Assembly (NCBI RefSeq): GCF_000775915.1
Contig: NZ_BBLT01000003.1
Location: forward strand, 496,001-560,000
DNA from: Sporocytophaga myxococcoides
Lineage (GTDB): Bacteria > Bacteroidota > Bacteroidia > Cytophagales > Cytophagaceae
DNA length: 64,000 bases
Direction of reading: 5' to 3'
The translations under genes were made by a program, and so were the position numbers. Below, piece after piece: positions 8,480-18,266 of this stretch; the stretch's first letter is position 1; the number at the start of each line of letters is the position of its first letter. The notes beneath the pieces were generated by a model. That model made no database searches and was not told where the DNA came from. It worked only from the letters and a program-made list of their open reading frames with translations.

Positions 8480-11400
8480 ATGAAAGGAAAAGGTTTACTT
8501 ATTCTTGTCTTCCTGCTGGGACTCATTACGTTGCTCCAGGCCCAAACATTAAACTATCCTCCATCGTGTACTGTTACGATGCCGCACAGCAATGCGTATT
8601 TTAAGGCCGGGACTGATGTTGAGATTCATGTGTATGCAACAGATTTGGGAAAATCAACCAATAACGGGACAGTCACAAAGGTCGAATTTTTTAATGGAAC
8701 AACACTTTTAGGAGAAGCTACATCTCATACCAATAATACTTATAAATATGTCTGGGGGTGTGTACCTGCAGGGACATATACGATTAAGGCAAGGGCTACA
8801 AACAATAGAGGAGTTATGTTTACCTCTGTCGGCATTGTTATTACAGTTGGCAATAATAATGTTACACAAAGGGGTATGAGCGCCTGCAAAGGTAAATACC
8901 TTGCTAATATTATACCGAATGCTCCTCAGATTAACTATAACACCTACTGGAATGGTGTTACTGCTGAGAATAGTTGTAAATGGGGACCAGTGGAAGGAAC
9001 ACGAGATCAGTTTAACTGGGGAGGAGCAGATGTGTCTTATAATCATGCAAAGAACAACAATATGATGTTTCGCTATCATGCATTAATGTGGGCAAGTCAA
9101 TATCCATCCTGGTTTAAAAATCTGAGTTCAGTAACAGAGGCAAGAGAAGAAGCTCTTGAGTATATGACTGCTGTTGCTCAAAGATACCCATTAACAGATC
9201 AGGTGGATGTTATTAATGAACAGCTGGCAGGGCACCAGGCAGATAACCCGGTTTTTGAGAGATTATTAGGAGGTACAGGAAGCACTGGCTATGACTGGCA
9301 GATTTGGGTATTTACCCAGGCTCGTGCATTGTTTCCTAATACTAAACTTATCCTTAATGACTATGGATTGGAAAACAATACCAGTAAAATAAATAGTATG
9401 TTAGGTTTGGTCAAAGCTCTTCGTGACAGGGGATTGATTGATGGATTCGGAACGCAGGCACATTGCTTCAATGTTGATCAGACAAGCGCTTCTCAGTTAA
9501 AATCAGCAGTGGATCTCATGGCAACCGGCGGTGTGCCGGTATTTGTAACAGAACTTGACCTTAATGGTGGGACTGACTCAGAAAATAATAATACTCAGCA
9601 GGAAAACAGTTATAAGACTCACTTCCCTGTATACTGGGAACACCCTGCTGTTGCCGGTATCACTCTATGGGGATATATTACAGGTGCTACATGGAGAACC
9701 GGAACCGGGATCATGAGCAGTTCCGGAACTGAAAAACCGGCATTTACATGGCTTAAGAATTATGTTTCCGGCAGAACCAGTGTTGGCTACCCTGCTTGTT
9801 CAACAGGTGCATGTACAAGTAATGGTGAATTGCCTAAAGTGGCCCTAACAGGTCCTGCCAATAATACAACTTTTAAAGCAGGTGCAAATATCACGCTTAC
9901 GGCAACTGCCAGTGATGCAGACGGAAGCATTACCATAGTTGAGTTCTATAATGGAACAACAAAATTGGGCGAAGATGCTACTTCACCCTATTCTTTTGAT
10001 TGGAACAATGTTGCAGAAGGAAACTATAAACTAACAGCAGTAGCTTCCGATAATTCAGGTAATAAAGTAACTTCTGCTGAAGTTACTATAACTGTTGGGA
10101 ATCCAAGAACTCAACTGATTAAAAATGGAGAGTTCGATCAGGGTACTACCGAATGGGAAATTCAGAATAATAGCAGTGCAAGCGGTACTATGACCGTTAT
10201 CACAAATGGAAACATGTCTGGTACCAACTCATTGAAAATTTGTCCTGCAACTCCTGGAACAGCAGAATGGCATGTACAAGTAAGACAAGCTACTCCAATT
10301 ACAGAAGGGAAAAACTATAAGATCAGCTTTCTGGCAAAAGCTGATGTTGCAAGAAGTATGATTGTCAGTGTTCAGCAAGATGCAGATCCTTATACTACTC
10401 ATTTTAGTAAATCAATTGATCTTACAACTAGTGCCCAGTTATTTTCATTGGAGTTCAATGCTACCGTAACAGATGCGGTCTCTAAATTGAAATTTTATGT
10501 AGGAAATAACTCTACATGTATTGTAATAGATAAAGTGGAAATGAGTGAAGGCAATTTTCAGTTAACAGCAGAAATTACAAATACAGGAAGTACTACTATC
10601 TGTGAAGGATCTTCAGTTGTTCTAAACGCAAATAGCGGCACTGGTTATACCTATCAGTGGAAAAGGGGTGATGCAATAATTAATGCGGCAAATTCTGCTT
10701 CTTATACTGCTACACAATCCGGAAATTATTCAGTAACAGTGACGGCAAATGGGCAGTCGGTATCTTCAGATGCTGTTGAGGTTAAAGTAAATCCAACCCC
10801 ACCATTACCTAAAGTAACATCGCCTGTTTTATATTGCCAGAATGAAGGTGCAACAGCACTTTCAGCTAATGGTTCAGCTTTAAAATGGTATACCGGGTCT
10901 TCAAATGGAACAGGAGTTGGGACTGCTCCTGTTCCTGCTACCGGTGCGCCAGGTACAACAAACTATTATGTATCTCAGACTTTAGACGGTTGTGAAAGTT
11001 CCCGTGCTCTTATTGCAGTTACAGTAAATTCTTTGCCTCTTGCGACAATATCAGCTTCAGGTCCAACAACTGTAGTTGAGGGTAATAGTGTGGTGCTGAA
11101 TGCCAATAACGGAACTGGCTTAAGTTATAAGTGGTTTAATGGCAATACTCAGGTAGGAACCAATGCTTCCTACACTGCAACGACATCAGGAAACTATTCT
11201 TTAGACGTGACAAATGGAGCGGGATGTAAATCTTCTTCAGCGCCGACTGCTGTTACTGTTAATCCGAATCAGCCTTCGGTAATCACGATTAATGCTCCAG
11301 TATCTAATGAAAATATTATTGGTGATGTCATTACATATGATGTATCAGTAGATGATCCGGATGGGACAATTGCCAAAGTAGAGTATTATCTGGATGCACA

Positions 11401-11809
11401 ATTGGTAGGTTCCTCTAATTCATCACCATATATATTTGAATACAAGAATGCAAGTCCGGGCAATCATGTGATATTGGTTAAAGTAACAGACAGCAATGGA
11501 GGAGTAACTACTTCTAATCCTGTATCCCTGAATGTGAGTGTTACTACTGGTATTTTCTCTGGCGGATATAAAGTCTTTACCGGGATAGTTCCAAACCCTT
11601 CAAGTGAATTCTTTAATATTACTTCTAATATGGCCATAAAGCAATTAAGGATTACAAATATCTATGGAGCAGAAGTAGAAGTATTAAATGATATACCTGC
11701 AGATCAGACCAGCAGTATCGGGCAAGATCTGAAAGGAGGTACATATCTGATGACTATAGAATATGCATCTGGAAGCATTGAAGTTTCAAAACTTGTGAAG
11801 CTTCAATAA
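8480..11809 (+). CDS. Multidomain GH10 endo-beta-1,4-xylanase, T9SS-secreted
   Basis: A 1109-residue endoxylanase. It has a signal peptide (1-22) and an Ig-like N-domain (about 27-125), then a GH10 barrel (about 135-450). Glu247 in DVINEQL is the predicted acid/base and Glu358 in VTELDL the nucleophile. The usual WHSQxP motif reads WASQYP, so the family histidine of subsite -1 is missing. Then follow an Ig-like module (460-545), a CBM4_9-type binding module (550-695, from NGEFDQGTTEWE), two or three Ig/PKD-like modules, another Ig-like module (950-1040) and a type A sorting domain (VPNPSSEFFNI to the end). The enzyme should cleave xylan outside the cell. It is monocistronic with a terminator. 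Its N-domain and catalytic domain are close paralogues of the 53565 gene. Confidence 0.92.
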   Translation: MKGKGLLILVFLLGLITLLQAQTLNYPPSCTVTMPHSNAYFKAGTDVEIHVYATDLGKSTNNGTVTKVEFFNGTTLLGEATSHTNNTYKYVWGCVPAGTYTIKARATNNRGVMFTSVGIVITVGNNNVTQRGMSACKGKYLANIIPNAPQINYNTYWNGVTAENSCKWGPVEGTRDQFNWGGADVSYNHAKNNNMMFRYHALMWASQYPSWFKNLSSVTEAREEALEYMTAVAQRYPLTDQVDVINEQLAGHQADNPVFERLLGGTGSTGYDWQIWVFTQARALFPNTKLILNDYGLENNTSKINSMLGLVKALRDRGLIDGFGTQAHCFNVDQTSASQLKSAVDLMATGGVPVFVTELDLNGGTDSENNNTQQENSYKTHFPVYWEHPAVAGITLWGYITGATWRTGTGIMSSSGTEKPAFTWLKNYVSGRTSVGYPACSTGACTSNGELPKVALTGPANNTTFKAGANITLTATASDADGSITIVEFYNGTTKLGEDATSPYSFDWNNVAEGNYKLTAVASDNSGNKVTSAEVTITVGNPRTQLIKNGEFDQGTTEWEIQNNSSASGTMTVITNGNMSGTNSLKICPATPGTAEWHVQVRQATPITEGKNYKISFLAKADVARSMIVSVQQDADPYTTHFSKSIDLTTSAQLFSLEFNATVTDAVSKLKFYVGNNSTCIVIDKVEMSEGNFQLTAEITNTGSTTICEGSSVVLNANSGTGYTYQWKRGDAIINAANSASYTATQSGNYSVTVTANGQSVSSDAVEVKVNPTPPLPKVTSPVLYCQNEGATALSANGSALKWYTGSSNGTGVGTAPVPATGAPGTTNYYVSQTLDGCESSRALIAVTVNSLPLATISASGPTTVVEGNSVVLNANNGTGLSYKWFNGNTQVGTNASYTATTSGNYSLDVTNGAGCKSSSAPTAVTVNPNQPSVITINAPVSNENIIGDVITYDVSVDDPDGTIAKVEYYLDAQLVGSSNSSPYIFEYKNASPGNHVILVKVTDSNGGVTTSNPVSLNVSVTTGIFSGGYKVFTGIVPNPSSEFFNITSNMAIKQLRITNIYGAEVEVLNDIPADQTSSIGQDLKGGTYLMTIEYASGSIEVSKLVKLQ

Positions 11810-11845
11810 CGAAGTAATTGTTTTTTTAAGTTGTTGTTTTTTTTG

Positions 11846-11876
11846 AGGGATCATCGGCGGGTGATCCCTTTTTTTG
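11846..11876 (+). terminator. Rho-independent terminator after the GH10 gene
   Basis: Stem agggatca / tgatccct with an 8-base loop and a following run of seven or more T, about 37 bp after the stop. Confidence 0.85.
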
Positions 11877-12084
11877 TTTTTGATGCACCAAACTATGCAA
11901 CTAATAGAATGTTTTTATCATATAAACAAAATGAAATCTTCCATCCTATTTGCATATGCTTTGAATTTGTTACTCTTTAAAAGTTGGAGTTTAGTTATTT
12001 TTCCCTAAATGTTAATATGAGGGGAACTATGTTATCATTAAAAGCATTTAACATGTATTAACAAATCATAACTCTTTAATAGAA

Positions 12085-12342
12085 ATGTCCTTACAACAAT
12101 TGACACCTGATAAATTCTTTTATTCCAACGATGGAAAGGTATTCACCAATGTAGATGAGCTATTAAAAGGCTTAAGAGAAATGAGTGAGGAGACCTTTAT
12201 GTACCACGTGAATAAGGAAAAAAATGATTTCTATAACTGGATAAAGTTTGTAATTAATTATGACAGTTTAGCCAAATCTATACAGAAAGTAAAGACTAGA
12301 TCTGGGTTTCTTAGAAAAGCCAAGGAGTTCGTTTCTGCTTAG
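12085..12342 (+). CDS. Small protein resembling DUF5752
   Basis: An 85-residue soluble protein without signal or membrane segment. The pattern FFYSNDGKVFTNVDELLKGL followed by HVNKEKNDFYNWI resembles the short domain of unknown function labelled DUF5752, in which a His-x(4)-KNDFxxWI block is conserved. The ATG follows an AT-rich leader. It is monocistronic between the GH10 and GH16 genes with no obvious link to polysaccharide breakdown. The family call is from memory and tentative; that it is a real gene is more secure. Confidence 0.55.
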   Translation: MSLQQLTPDKFFYSNDGKVFTNVDELLKGLREMSEETFMYHVNKEKNDFYNWIKFVINYDSLAKSIQKVKTRSGFLRKAKEFVSA

Positions 12343-12426
12343 GATATTTTCAGATAAAATTCAGAAATATGCAATCAGCCTGTAATTTTTACAGGCTTCC
12401 TCGTTTATAGGCTAAGTATTTCATTG

Positions 12427-12434
12427 TACCTTTG
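12427..12434 (+). promoter_or_regulatory. Putative -7 element of the GH16 promoter
   Basis: TACCTTTG matches the Bacteroidota -7 consensus TAnnTTTG, 27 bp before the GH16 ATG. A clear TTG at the -33 position is absent (TTT instead). Confidence 0.45.
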
Positions 12435-12461
12435 TAAGACAATAATCCAAACGTTTATTTA

Positions 12462-13481
12462 ATGAAAAAATACATCTTAACCTCATTTGTTCTTTTGTTA
12501 TGTATTCCATTTATAACGAAAGCGAAAGAATATAAAGGAGCGGAGCTTAGGACCAATGAAACATTTCTTTACGGCAGATTTGAAGTAAGTATGAAGTCTG
12601 CAGCAGGAAGCGGTATTGTTAGCTCACTTTTCACCTTTTATGATAATCCTGACTTTACTACCAATTGGAACGAAATCGATTTGGAAATACTCGGCAGGTA
12701 CAATAATGAAGCACAGTTTAATGTGATAGAAGGCAGGCACAAGATGCATGAACACAGGCAAGTGTTAGCTTTTAACCCTCATGAGGAGTTTCATACCTAT
12801 GCTTTTGACTGGACTCCCGAATATATTGCATGGAGTGTTGACGGTCAGGAAGTATACAGGCAAGATGGAGAACATATAGCCAGAATGAATAAACCGCAGA
12901 AAATAATGATGAATATATGGATTTCAGAGTTTTATGATTGGACAGGCCCATGGAACGATTCAATATTGCCAAGGTCTGCGCAATATGACTATGTTAAGTA
13001 TTATGAATATAAAAAAGATAAAACTTTTAACCTGAAATGGACAGATGATTTTAATTCCTGGAATATGGAAAGGTGGTCTGCCGCATCTCATACTTTCGAT
13101 GGTAACAAGGTAGATTTTACCAGTGATAATATTAAATTCAAAAACGGTAAACTGATTTTAATTCTCTCCAAAGAAGCAATGCCGGTCAGAGAAACTGAAA
13201 CAGAAGAAAAAAGCTCTGAAGGCAAAGGCCAAATACAAGAAGTTAAGATGGTCGATGAAAAGCAACTTCGGGTCACTTTCCAAGGTGATACCTATGCACC
13301 TTATGCTAATAAGAAATATTTCAAAGTAGATGGTAAAGGAGCAATTAAAACCAAGCTGCATCGCGACCTGAGAACACTTGACGTTTATCTGCAAGAACCA
13401 TTAAGCGAACAAACAACAAATAAATTGGAGTATACGGGGCCGGGATTGAAGTTGCAGGAGGTAGAGATAGAAAAGAAGTAA
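12462..13481 (+). CDS. Circularly permuted GH16 beta-glucanase (lichenase-like)
   Basis: A 339-residue GH16 enzyme, predicted to hydrolyse mixed-linkage 1,3-1,4-beta-glucan. After a signal peptide (about 1-21) the mature chain starts with YKGAELRTNETFLYGRFEV, normally an internal GH16 segment. The catalytic ExDxE motif is NEIDLEILG (Glu71, Asp73, Glu75). The usual last strand AQYDYVKYYEY (about 180) is then followed by WTDDFNSWNMERW and FDGNKVDFTSDNIKF, which open ordinary GH16 proteins. This matches the natural circular permutation known for the Fibrobacter succinogenes 1,3-1,4-beta-glucanase. About 100 residues of unrecognised, probably beta-sheet sequence follow. Unlike most glycosidases here it has no T9SS sorting domain, so it may stay in the periplasm or leave another way. 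Confidence 0.85.
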   Translation: MKKYILTSFVLLLCIPFITKAKEYKGAELRTNETFLYGRFEVSMKSAAGSGIVSSLFTFYDNPDFTTNWNEIDLEILGRYNNEAQFNVIEGRHKMHEHRQVLAFNPHEEFHTYAFDWTPEYIAWSVDGQEVYRQDGEHIARMNKPQKIMMNIWISEFYDWTGPWNDSILPRSAQYDYVKYYEYKKDKTFNLKWTDDFNSWNMERWSAASHTFDGNKVDFTSDNIKFKNGKLILILSKEAMPVRETETEEKSSEGKGQIQEVKMVDEKQLRVTFQGDTYAPYANKKYFKVDGKGAIKTKLHRDLRTLDVYLQEPLSEQTTNKLEYTGPGLKLQEVEIEKK

Positions 13482-13533
13482 GGTTTAACTTACAGTGAGA
13501 ATATAGAACTCCGGATTTGATCAGATAAAATTG

Positions 13534-13563
13534 AAGGCTGCTTTGAAAGGGCAGCCTTTTTCA
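13534..13563 (+). terminator. Rho-independent terminator after the GH16 gene
   Basis: Stem aaggctgc / gcagcctt with a 9-base loop followed by a T-rich run, 52 bp after the stop. It lies between convergent genes. Confidence 0.75.
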
Positions 13564-13620
13564 TTTTTAATGTTTTTTATCAGATACAACTAATTAATGA
13601 AAAAAGCGAAATATTTAGTT

Positions 13621-15257
13621 TTAATTTATATCCTTCCCTTTCTTAGCTCCATTTTTAATAAGGTAATTGATATATCTGTCAATTTCATCTTCTTGTGATT
13701 CCACCTTATTTAAAATATAAACCATTCCTCCTTTAATATTCTTGGCGTTCTCATCTTTCCTTCTATTCAAATCATTTTGATACATTAAAGCGTAGTCCAG
13801 GGCTGTTTTACCATTATTATCTTTGATATTAATGTTTGCGCCTGCCAATAACATTCGTTCATCCATTTTAATATTATGACAACGTGATATATACATAAAA
13901 ACACTGACGCCATTTGCATCCCTGATGTTAAAGTCAGTGCAGTTATTCGCAAATGAATTGATAATTTTGATTTTATCAGTCCTGCTTATTTTCTTTTTTA
14001 ATGAAAGATAGGGGTCAGGCTTAATTAGCATTAATGGAGTCTGGCCATATTGGTTGACCTGATTAGGATCCGCTCCATTTTTTAAAAGCAGTTCTATACA
14101 ATCTGTGTATCTTAACAAGTGCTCTCTATGATTCTGATAAGAATTATAATATAAATCTTGTTCAACCGCCAGGTGTAATGGTGACTGCTGGCTATAGTCC
14201 TTAATATTTACATTAATACTAACATTTTTAAGTAATTCTTCCAAAGCTTCTATATTACCTGTATTTGCTGCAGCATGAATAGGAAAAGAAATTTGTTTGC
14301 CGCTTTTGCATTTCAGACACGAGAAGGATGGAACGGATGGATTTGCACCACCTAGAATAAGATCCTGTACCATTTTGGATGTCCCAACTTCTGCAGCCGC
14401 ATATAAGATTGTTTTACCATCATTATAATTTTGATTAGGATCAAATCCTTCTTCAAGCAGCCATTTTACTATTTCTGAGTTTCCTCCATAAATAGCATTT
14501 GTCAATAATTTTTCCCTAACAGAAGTCTCATTACTTACCTTTGCTCCAGATGATAGAAGAAGTAATAAGACCGGTTGGTTATTCTGTATGATAGCATAAT
14601 TTAGAGCTGACCTGCCTTCTTTGTCCGGCTCATTTATCTTTGCTCCATTGTTCAGTAAAGCTTTTACAGTTTTATATGATGCAATTCTTTGTATTCTATT
14701 TATCCGTCGATATCCACATCCATGTACAGGCCCATTGAAACTCGGCCATGTAACTTCCATGAAACAGTAGATTAACGGGGTAAGGCCAAGGCTATCTTTT
14801 ATGTTTACGTTTGCCCCACTGCTAAGCAATAAATCTACAAGTTCAGGATCATTCTTACTGCAAGCATAATGAAGGGGCGTTTTCCCTGAATAATCCTGTA
14901 CATTTACATCTGCACCAAGGGCGATTAATTTTTTTATAACGTCGTTGTCCAGTGTTAATAATATTGGAGTCTGACTGGCTTTGTTTCGAAGGTTGACATC
15001 AATATTTTTTCTTGTGAGAAACATATTAACATTCTTACAATGACCATAATTTGAAAGATTATAATGCAATGCAGAATTTCCTGTAGAGTCCTGGAAATTT
15101 AATTCAGCTCCCTCTTCAAGCAAGCTGAGAATGTATGACGAGTCTAGCTCATGATGAGCAGCCTCAATTAATTCCAGGTTAAGTCTAATGTTTTCAGTTT
15201 TCTTATGAACACAAAAAGAAGTGATTAGGAGAAAAAAAATAGATGGAAATGCTTCAT
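13621..15257 (-). CDS. Secreted ankyrin-repeat protein, frameshifted in the signal peptide
   Basis: About twelve ankyrin repeats fill the frame (GKTPLHYACSKNDPELVDLL is typical), with a Lys-rich C-terminus. The longest simple frame starts at a TTG at 15123, inside the first repeat, but homologous sequence continues upstream to about 15240 without an ATG. An ATG at 15257 in the neighbouring frame starts MKHFHLFFFS and then stops. One extra T in the 8-T run (plus-strand A run 15232-15239) would join it into MKHFHLFFFLLITSFC, a convincing signal peptide, and fuse it to the ankyrin frame. The gene is thus either genuinely out of frame, phase-variable, or carries a sequencing error. Exported ankyrin proteins bind proteins; the partner is unknown. 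It is monocistronic. Confidence 0.75.
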
Positions 15258-15402
15258 TTCGAGAAATCTTATATTAAAAATTAGTTTAAATTTCCTCAAT
15301 AAACGTCAGCAAACCAACAATAGTGGTGGAATCCATGAAATATTCCTTGGCAGCTGATAGTTTAAGTGCTTGAGATGAATTTAAATCGAAGCTAATAGAG
15401 TT

Positions 15403-17031
15403 TTACCTGATCAACGTGACAGTTTTTTGAAGATCTTCATTAATATTTAAAAAATATAATCCTGGAGCCAGTAATTCTCCTCTATCATTGGTTCCATCCC
15501 AGAAAGCAGGAGTTGTAAGGGTTTTGATCCGTTTCCCATTTCTGTCGTAGATATTGGCTTTGCCAGCACAAGAAATATAATACGTATCTGACACTCCGTC
15601 ACCATTGGGAGAAAAATAATCAGCCTCACTGTTAATAAAATCTGTGTTAACTTTTCCTAAGGTAAAGCGATTGCCATGTTTCAAATCCACTCCTCTGAAG
15701 ACGTAGCGACCATCACGAGTCACCTCTGAGATTTCAATGACTCCTTCTCCTATTTTCTCCATGGTATAAGAACCATCATTGTCTGTATCTATTATAAGTC
15801 TTATATCTTTAGAGTCTATTGCAGATATGTTTTTTGGGTCTATGATAAGATCGACCTTCGAAGATTTTCCTATTTTAGAACATATCCATTCGCGATCCAG
15901 CCTGTATTGAATTCCTATTGGTAAATTGTCTTTTGCTGAAGTTAAAGATTTGCCATTATTAGCAATGAACATAAATTCACCTTTGCTCAATTCTGATATG
16001 TTTAGTAGTTCTATCATTCCATCTCCTCTCGCTGAAAGTTGAGCCGTACCATCATTAGCTTTACCTATTCCTACCAATTCAAAATCGAAGTTGCCGGAGT
16101 GCGGCTCATCAAACTGATATATGTCATTGTCTTTAAGGGGGATATTGTATTTTGCTGAAAGATAGTTTTCAAGTATAATTTTTTCAGCGCTACTGAGTAT
16201 TTTATTATATACCAATACACAGGCAATATATCCATCAAAGAAAGAAGGTTCTGTATTTGCTTTCGCATTGGATGTTGAACCTATATAATACCTTGTGGGT
16301 ACATTAATGGGTTGAGTACCAGCCTGAAAAACGGAGTCTGTGTTTGTGTTATGCCCGATCTTAAGTTTCCCTGTCCAAGCCTCTTTTTGCAATACTGCAA
16401 AATATGTTTTATTCAATGATGCAGGAGCTTTTACACAATAATCCGTAGAAGAAGTAGAGTCTCCGGCACCAGCTGCAATACTGGTATCACAAAAAGCAAG
16501 ACTTATGTCGTTTGTAAATCCGTTCGCTCCTCCGTCAACAAGGCCCGCTCCGAAATACCACATATTACTGTCATAGTTTGTAGCTTTGAATGGACTTACA
16601 TTTGTTCCCCCTGCTTTGGTTAATGCATGAAAGATGCAGTAAATAGTAATATCATTGGTCTTAGAGAAAGATTTGGATACCAGGAAATTTTTTTTGTTCC
16701 CTTTGCCATCATTTCTGAAAAACCGAATCCCATCCTGATTATTTAAAAGGGGATTTGAAGTTGTTAATACCGGGTTGGTTGTATCGCTGCCAGACATTAC
16801 ATGGTTGTTGCTGCCACTCAGATCTTTCCAGAATAAAATTTTGTCACCAGGCTTGGCGCTACTTTTTTGTAAGGTATCTGAAAATGTTCCGTTTCCTGCG
16901 TCCAGCCATAGTTTAAGTGATGAACTTCCGTCATTCATACCTACTCCTGCGGGACCTGTTTGTGCCTGAGCAATGAAGCTAAGACACAAGAATAAAGATG
17001 TTAAAATGTAGGACCTCATGAGTAATTTCAT
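15403..17031 (-). CDS. Secreted LamG-like protein with T9SS type-B sorting domain
   Basis: A 542-residue protein. The ATG at 17031 gives a clean signal peptide (MKLLMRSYILTSLF, cleavage near AQAQ); an upstream TTG at 17064 would add 11 residues. A concanavalin-like LamG fold (LKLWLDAGNGTF, FWKDLSGSNNHVM, DGYIACVLVYNKILSS) covers about 30-310. A DUF8202-like segment (YRLDREWICSKIGKSSKVDL) follows. A classical type-B domain ends it: FSPNGDGVSDTYYI, IYDRNGKRI, FWDGTNDRGE, final VTLIR. It is predicted to be exported by T9SS and displayed on the surface. It is divergent from the PorP/SprF gene at 17228, which leads into a sigma / anti-sigma pair, and is probably the client of that PorP. Confidence 0.82.
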   Translation of the reverse strand: MKLLMRSYILTSLFLCLSFIAQAQTGPAGVGMNDGSSSLKLWLDAGNGTFSDTLQKSSAKPGDKILFWKDLSGSNNHVMSGSDTTNPVLTTSNPLLNNQDGIRFFRNDGKGNKKNFLVSKSFSKTNDITIYCIFHALTKAGGTNVSPFKATNYDSNMWYFGAGLVDGGANGFTNDISLAFCDTSIAAGAGDSTSSTDYCVKAPASLNKTYFAVLQKEAWTGKLKIGHNTNTDSVFQAGTQPINVPTRYYIGSTSNAKANTEPSFFDGYIACVLVYNKILSSAEKIILENYLSAKYNIPLKDNDIYQFDEPHSGNFDFELVGIGKANDGTAQLSARGDGMIELLNISELSKGEFMFIANNGKSLTSAKDNLPIGIQYRLDREWICSKIGKSSKVDLIIDPKNISAIDSKDIRLIIDTDNDGSYTMEKIGEGVIEISEVTRDGRYVFRGVDLKHGNRFTLGKVNTDFINSEADYFSPNGDGVSDTYYISCAGKANIYDRNGKRIKTLTTPAFWDGTNDRGELLAPGLYFLNINEDLQKTVTLIR

Positions 17032-17227
17032 ATTTTTTCCTTTGCTTTTCAGGTAGTTCAACAACCTTTGAAGGCTTAAACATGTAAATATAAATCTTCT
17101 TGCGAAGAAATATTTTAAGATTTTATTTCCTGATTTACTTTTCTACAAACGAAAAATAAAAAAGTAAATGTATTTTTGAAATTTCGGAAAAATAAAACTA
17201 AAATCACGGCACTAGTCTGTGTTTAAA

Positions 17228-18124
17228 ATGTACACAAAGGGACTTTTTTTGTTGATTTATATATGTTTATGCTCTTTGAAGGCTTTTACACAAAGCAATT
17301 TTTCAGAGTCGTTTATACACTTTCCCAAAAATATTCAATTACACGTCCCTTCTCATATTTGTCTCGACAATGAATTTCAGTCAAATTTTGTTTTCAGGTC
17401 TTATTTTGGAAGATACTCGGCAATCAGAACATATTATGCTGATGCAAATGTAAATTTGCAAAAGGGACAGAATGAAACAAAAAGGTCTGTAAATAAGAAG
17501 CATATCATCGGAGGGGGTATTTATAATGATCGGGAAGGAGAATATTTCAACAGAATAAGAGCAATAATACGCTATGCTATTCATATTCCATTGAAAGAGA
17601 ATTTATACCTTTCCGGAGGTATTGCAATTCATATGATCAACTACAATTTTGACGCATCTTCTGCAGGCGCATCAGGTTCTTCATTCACCTGGACAGGTCA
17701 GGGGAGTGCCACATTATATTCTCCTACTTTTCGTATGGGTGTTTCTCTCAACGATTTTAATAACCCTACTGTTACGCCTATCAATTATACCTTTCTAATA
17801 AATAGATATGTTAATCTATATGGTGAAAAGTTTTTTGATATTGGACCTAATACGCAAATTCGTGGTGCTGCCAGGTGCAACTGGGTCCCTGGTATTTCAT
17901 CTTCTTATATTCTTCAGGCAGGTATTGTTTTGTCCAATACCGTAGGCGTCAGCGCTTTTCATTATACCGACAAAGGATCAGGTCTAATCCTCGACCTTTA
18001 TAAAATAAACCTTTATAAAAATTATTTTGACTTCTCTCTGGCGTACCTCATGTCCCAATCCAACGTATACCCTGTTGCGAATCAGTATGAGTTAAACCTT
18101 CATTATTACATTATCAGGGAATAA
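17228..18124 (+). CDS. PorP/SprF-like outer-membrane protein, second copy
   Basis: About 298 residues with a signal peptide (MYTKGLFLLIYICLCSLKAF, then TQS) and a beta-barrel-like remainder of short amphipathic strands ending in LNLHYYIIRE. The length, the motif spacing (SGGIAIHMINYNFDASS, YSPTFRMGVSLND) and the gene context agree with a PorP/SprF paralogue of the 3737 protein. The GTG at 17219 would add three residues; the ATG at 17228 is preferred. It is 142 bp upstream of the second ECF sigma gene in the same direction. Sequence similarity to the first copy is low, so this assignment depends partly on context. Confidence 0.62.
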   Translation: MYTKGLFLLIYICLCSLKAFTQSNFSESFIHFPKNIQLHVPSHICLDNEFQSNFVFRSYFGRYSAIRTYYADANVNLQKGQNETKRSVNKKHIIGGGIYNDREGEYFNRIRAIIRYAIHIPLKENLYLSGGIAIHMINYNFDASSAGASGSSFTWTGQGSATLYSPTFRMGVSLNDFNNPTVTPINYTFLINRYVNLYGEKFFDIGPNTQIRGAARCNWVPGISSSYILQAGIVLSNTVGVSAFHYTDKGSGLILDLYKINLYKNYFDFSLAYLMSQSNVYPVANQYELNLHYYIIRE

Positions 18125-18266
18125 TATATTTCTGAAAATGAAGGTGTAATTCTTTGGCTTTCAGAATCAATAAGTAGTAATTGGGTTTTCTACCAATCAT
18201 GAAATTGATTTCTTCAGCTCTTGACACAGGTGTTTACTTTTTAAACTCGTTGTTTGTAGGAAGAAT

